From: Patulibacter sp.
GTDB taxonomy: Bacteria > Actinomycetota > Thermoleophilia > Solirubrobacterales > Solirubrobacteraceae
Direction: 5' to 3'
NCBI GenBank assembly: GCA_031119595.1
Contig: JAVHXX010000250.1
Coordinates: forward strand, 1 to 6,695
Length of the DNA: 6,695 bases
The translations under genes and the position numbers were made by a program. Every line of letters begins with the position of its first letter. The stretch's first letter is position 1. Shown here in pieces: positions 6,075-6,695 of this stretch. The notes beneath the pieces were generated by a model, which saw only the letters and a list, made by a program, of their open reading frames with translations, was not told the origin of the DNA and searched no databases.

Positions 6075-6464
6075 CTACCCGAAGTCGAAGTCGCGTGGCG
6101 GGCGCTGCTCGAACCACATGCGGTCGTGTTCCGGGGTCTCCTCGAGGAAGTCCGGGGTCTGGTCGAGGACGTCGCCCTCGGGCTGCTGCGGTTCGGGGGC
6201 GGCTTCGGGGGCGAAGGCGTTCTCGGCGTCGCCGGCTTCGAAGAAGTCGACGGGGACGCCGCTCTCGGGCGGGGCCGGGGTGTGCGAGCCGGTGTCGGCA
6301 CGGGGCGCCGGCGCTCCGGGGGTGGCGGAGGCGGGTGGCGCGCCGGCGTCGCGGCCGGTGGTGTTGCCGGACCAGTACGCGGGCGGCTCGGACTTCGGGG
6401 CCGCCGCGGCGGGCGTCGACGGAGCGGTGCCGCCGCTCGGCGCGGCGGGGGCCAGCCCCCGCAC
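6075..6464 (-). CDS. Small Pro/Ala-rich protein with acidic aromatic C-terminus, function unknown
   Basis: 129 residues from GTG 6464, the only ATG/GTG/TTG in the N-terminal part of this frame; an in-frame TAG at 6503-6501 closes it upstream. GAAGG lies 4 bases before the start. Residues 1-72 are Pro, Ala, Gly, Ser and Thr with few charges, likely disordered. Residues 73-129 are acidic with spaced aromatics: VDFFEAGDAENAF, then DVLDQTPDFLEETPEHDRMW (98-117), then FEQ and a PPRDFDFG end. There is no signal peptide, membrane segment or cysteine. Codon ends are almost all G or C, as in the thiolase, and the acidic tail contrasts with the arginine-rich products of the other frames, both signs of real coding. 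The tail looks like a short conserved binding motif on a flexible linker, but I do not recognise the family. It faces the next plus-strand gene across a divergent region with a large palindrome. Confidence 0.6.
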   Translation of the reverse strand: MRGLAPAAPSGGTAPSTPAAAAPKSEPPAYWSGNTTGRDAGAPPASATPGAPAPRADTGSHTPAPPESGVPVDFFEAGDAENAFAPEAAPEPQQPEGDVLDQTPDFLEETPEHDRMWFEQRPPRDFDFG

Positions 6465-6479
6465 CCGGCCTTCGAACGC

Positions 6480-6527
6480 CGGATTTCTTGGCGACGATTG
6501 CTAAGCAGTCGGGTCGCCGAATTCCCG
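6480..6527. repeat. 48-bp imperfect palindrome upstream of the small gene
   Basis: Centred on TAA 6502-6504. Inner arms are GATTGC/GCAGTC (6496-6501, 6505-6510, one T-G pair), then GGCGAC/GTCGCC (6490-6495, 6513-6518) beyond a bulged GG. Outer arms 6480-6487 and 6519-6527 pair with a bulged TT, one mismatch and one extra base. It ends 16 bases before the GTG start of the small gene, so it lies in its leader or promoter. It is less GC-rich than the flanking DNA. Confidence 0.6.
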
Positions 6528-6559
6528 ACATTGCACGCACGGACTTGTGCATGGCGCGC

Positions 6560-6569
6560 CCTCGCGAGG
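6560..6569. repeat. Perfect 10-bp palindrome CCTCGCGAGG
   Basis: A self-complementary decamer in the divergent region between the small minus-strand gene and the plus-strand start at 6683. It could be a regulator site, but one 10-bp palindrome in such GC-rich DNA can be chance. Confidence 0.25.
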
Positions 6570-6666
6570 CAGCGCGTGACCAGCGGCGGGCGCGAAATGT
6601 CGAGCGACCGGCGACCGCGCCTTTAGAGAGGTCGCGCGCAGCGCCCTGCCGGCTCAGCGCTCGAAC

Positions 6667-6672
6667 AGGAGA
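6667..6672 (+). promoter_or_regulatory. Ribosome binding site at right edge
   Basis: AGGAGA lies 10 bases before ATG 6683. A second purine run, AAAGGG (6675-6680), is too close to serve. The site sits in an AT-rich patch unlike the DNA to its left, which supports a real gene start. Confidence 0.5.
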
Positions 6673-6682
6673 TTAAAGGGAA

Positions 6683-6695
6683 ATGACCGCAAGCT
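6683..6695 (+). CDS. Start of an unknown plus-strand gene, cut by window edge
   Basis: Only ATG ACC GCA AGC (Met-Thr-Ala-Ser) is inside the window. The call rests on the good AGGAGA 10 bases upstream and on its place at the end of a divergent intergenic region. Nothing can be said about function. Confidence 0.45.

Overview
This is a GC-rich chromosomal window, very likely from a high-GC actinobacterium. Third codon positions are almost all G or C, GTG starts are common, and there is a secreted S33-type peptidase of a family common in Actinobacteria. Thermoleophilia-like soil actinobacteria are one possibility, but the lineage is inference only. Nothing marks the window as a phage, a plasmid or a defence island.

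Layout, left to right. (1) A minus-strand gene runs off the left edge (1-301). It encodes the N-terminal 100 residues of a DnaQ-like (DEDD) 3'-5' exonuclease, and its codon use is less GC-biased than its neighbours'. (2) Divergent from it, 504-1691 (+) is a complete thiolase (acetyl-CoA C-acetyltransferase) with all active-site residues. (3) A convergent intergenic region (1692-1918) holds two related hairpins and a third, 18-bp hairpin, probably a bidirectional terminator. (4) 1919-3634 (-) is an exported alpha/beta-hydrolase of the tripeptidyl-aminopeptidase (SlpD/TAP) family. (5) A divergent control region (3635-3922) contains a CGTGACC-N10-GGTCACG inverted repeat. (6) 3923-5341 (+) is a GT-B glycosyltransferase (GT4-like) with an unusual proline-rich insertion in its C-terminal half. 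(7) A stretch of about 730 bp without a convincing gene (5342-6074) is rich in inverted repeats, including a perfect 20-bp pair around a smaller hairpin and a run of five short hairpins. (8) 6075-6464 (-) is a small Pro/Ala-rich protein with an acidic, aromatic C-terminus. (9) Upstream of it lies a 48-bp imperfect palindrome, and a plus-strand gene probably begins at 6683 and leaves the window.

The genes do not form one operon. They alternate in strand and their functions are unrelated: acyl-CoA metabolism, extracellular peptide hydrolysis and envelope glycan synthesis. No multi-gene new system can be shown here. The items most worth a second look are the structured non-coding stretch 5500-5830, the paired repeats after the thiolase, the glycosyltransferase insertion, and the 48-bp palindrome beside the small acidic-tailed protein.
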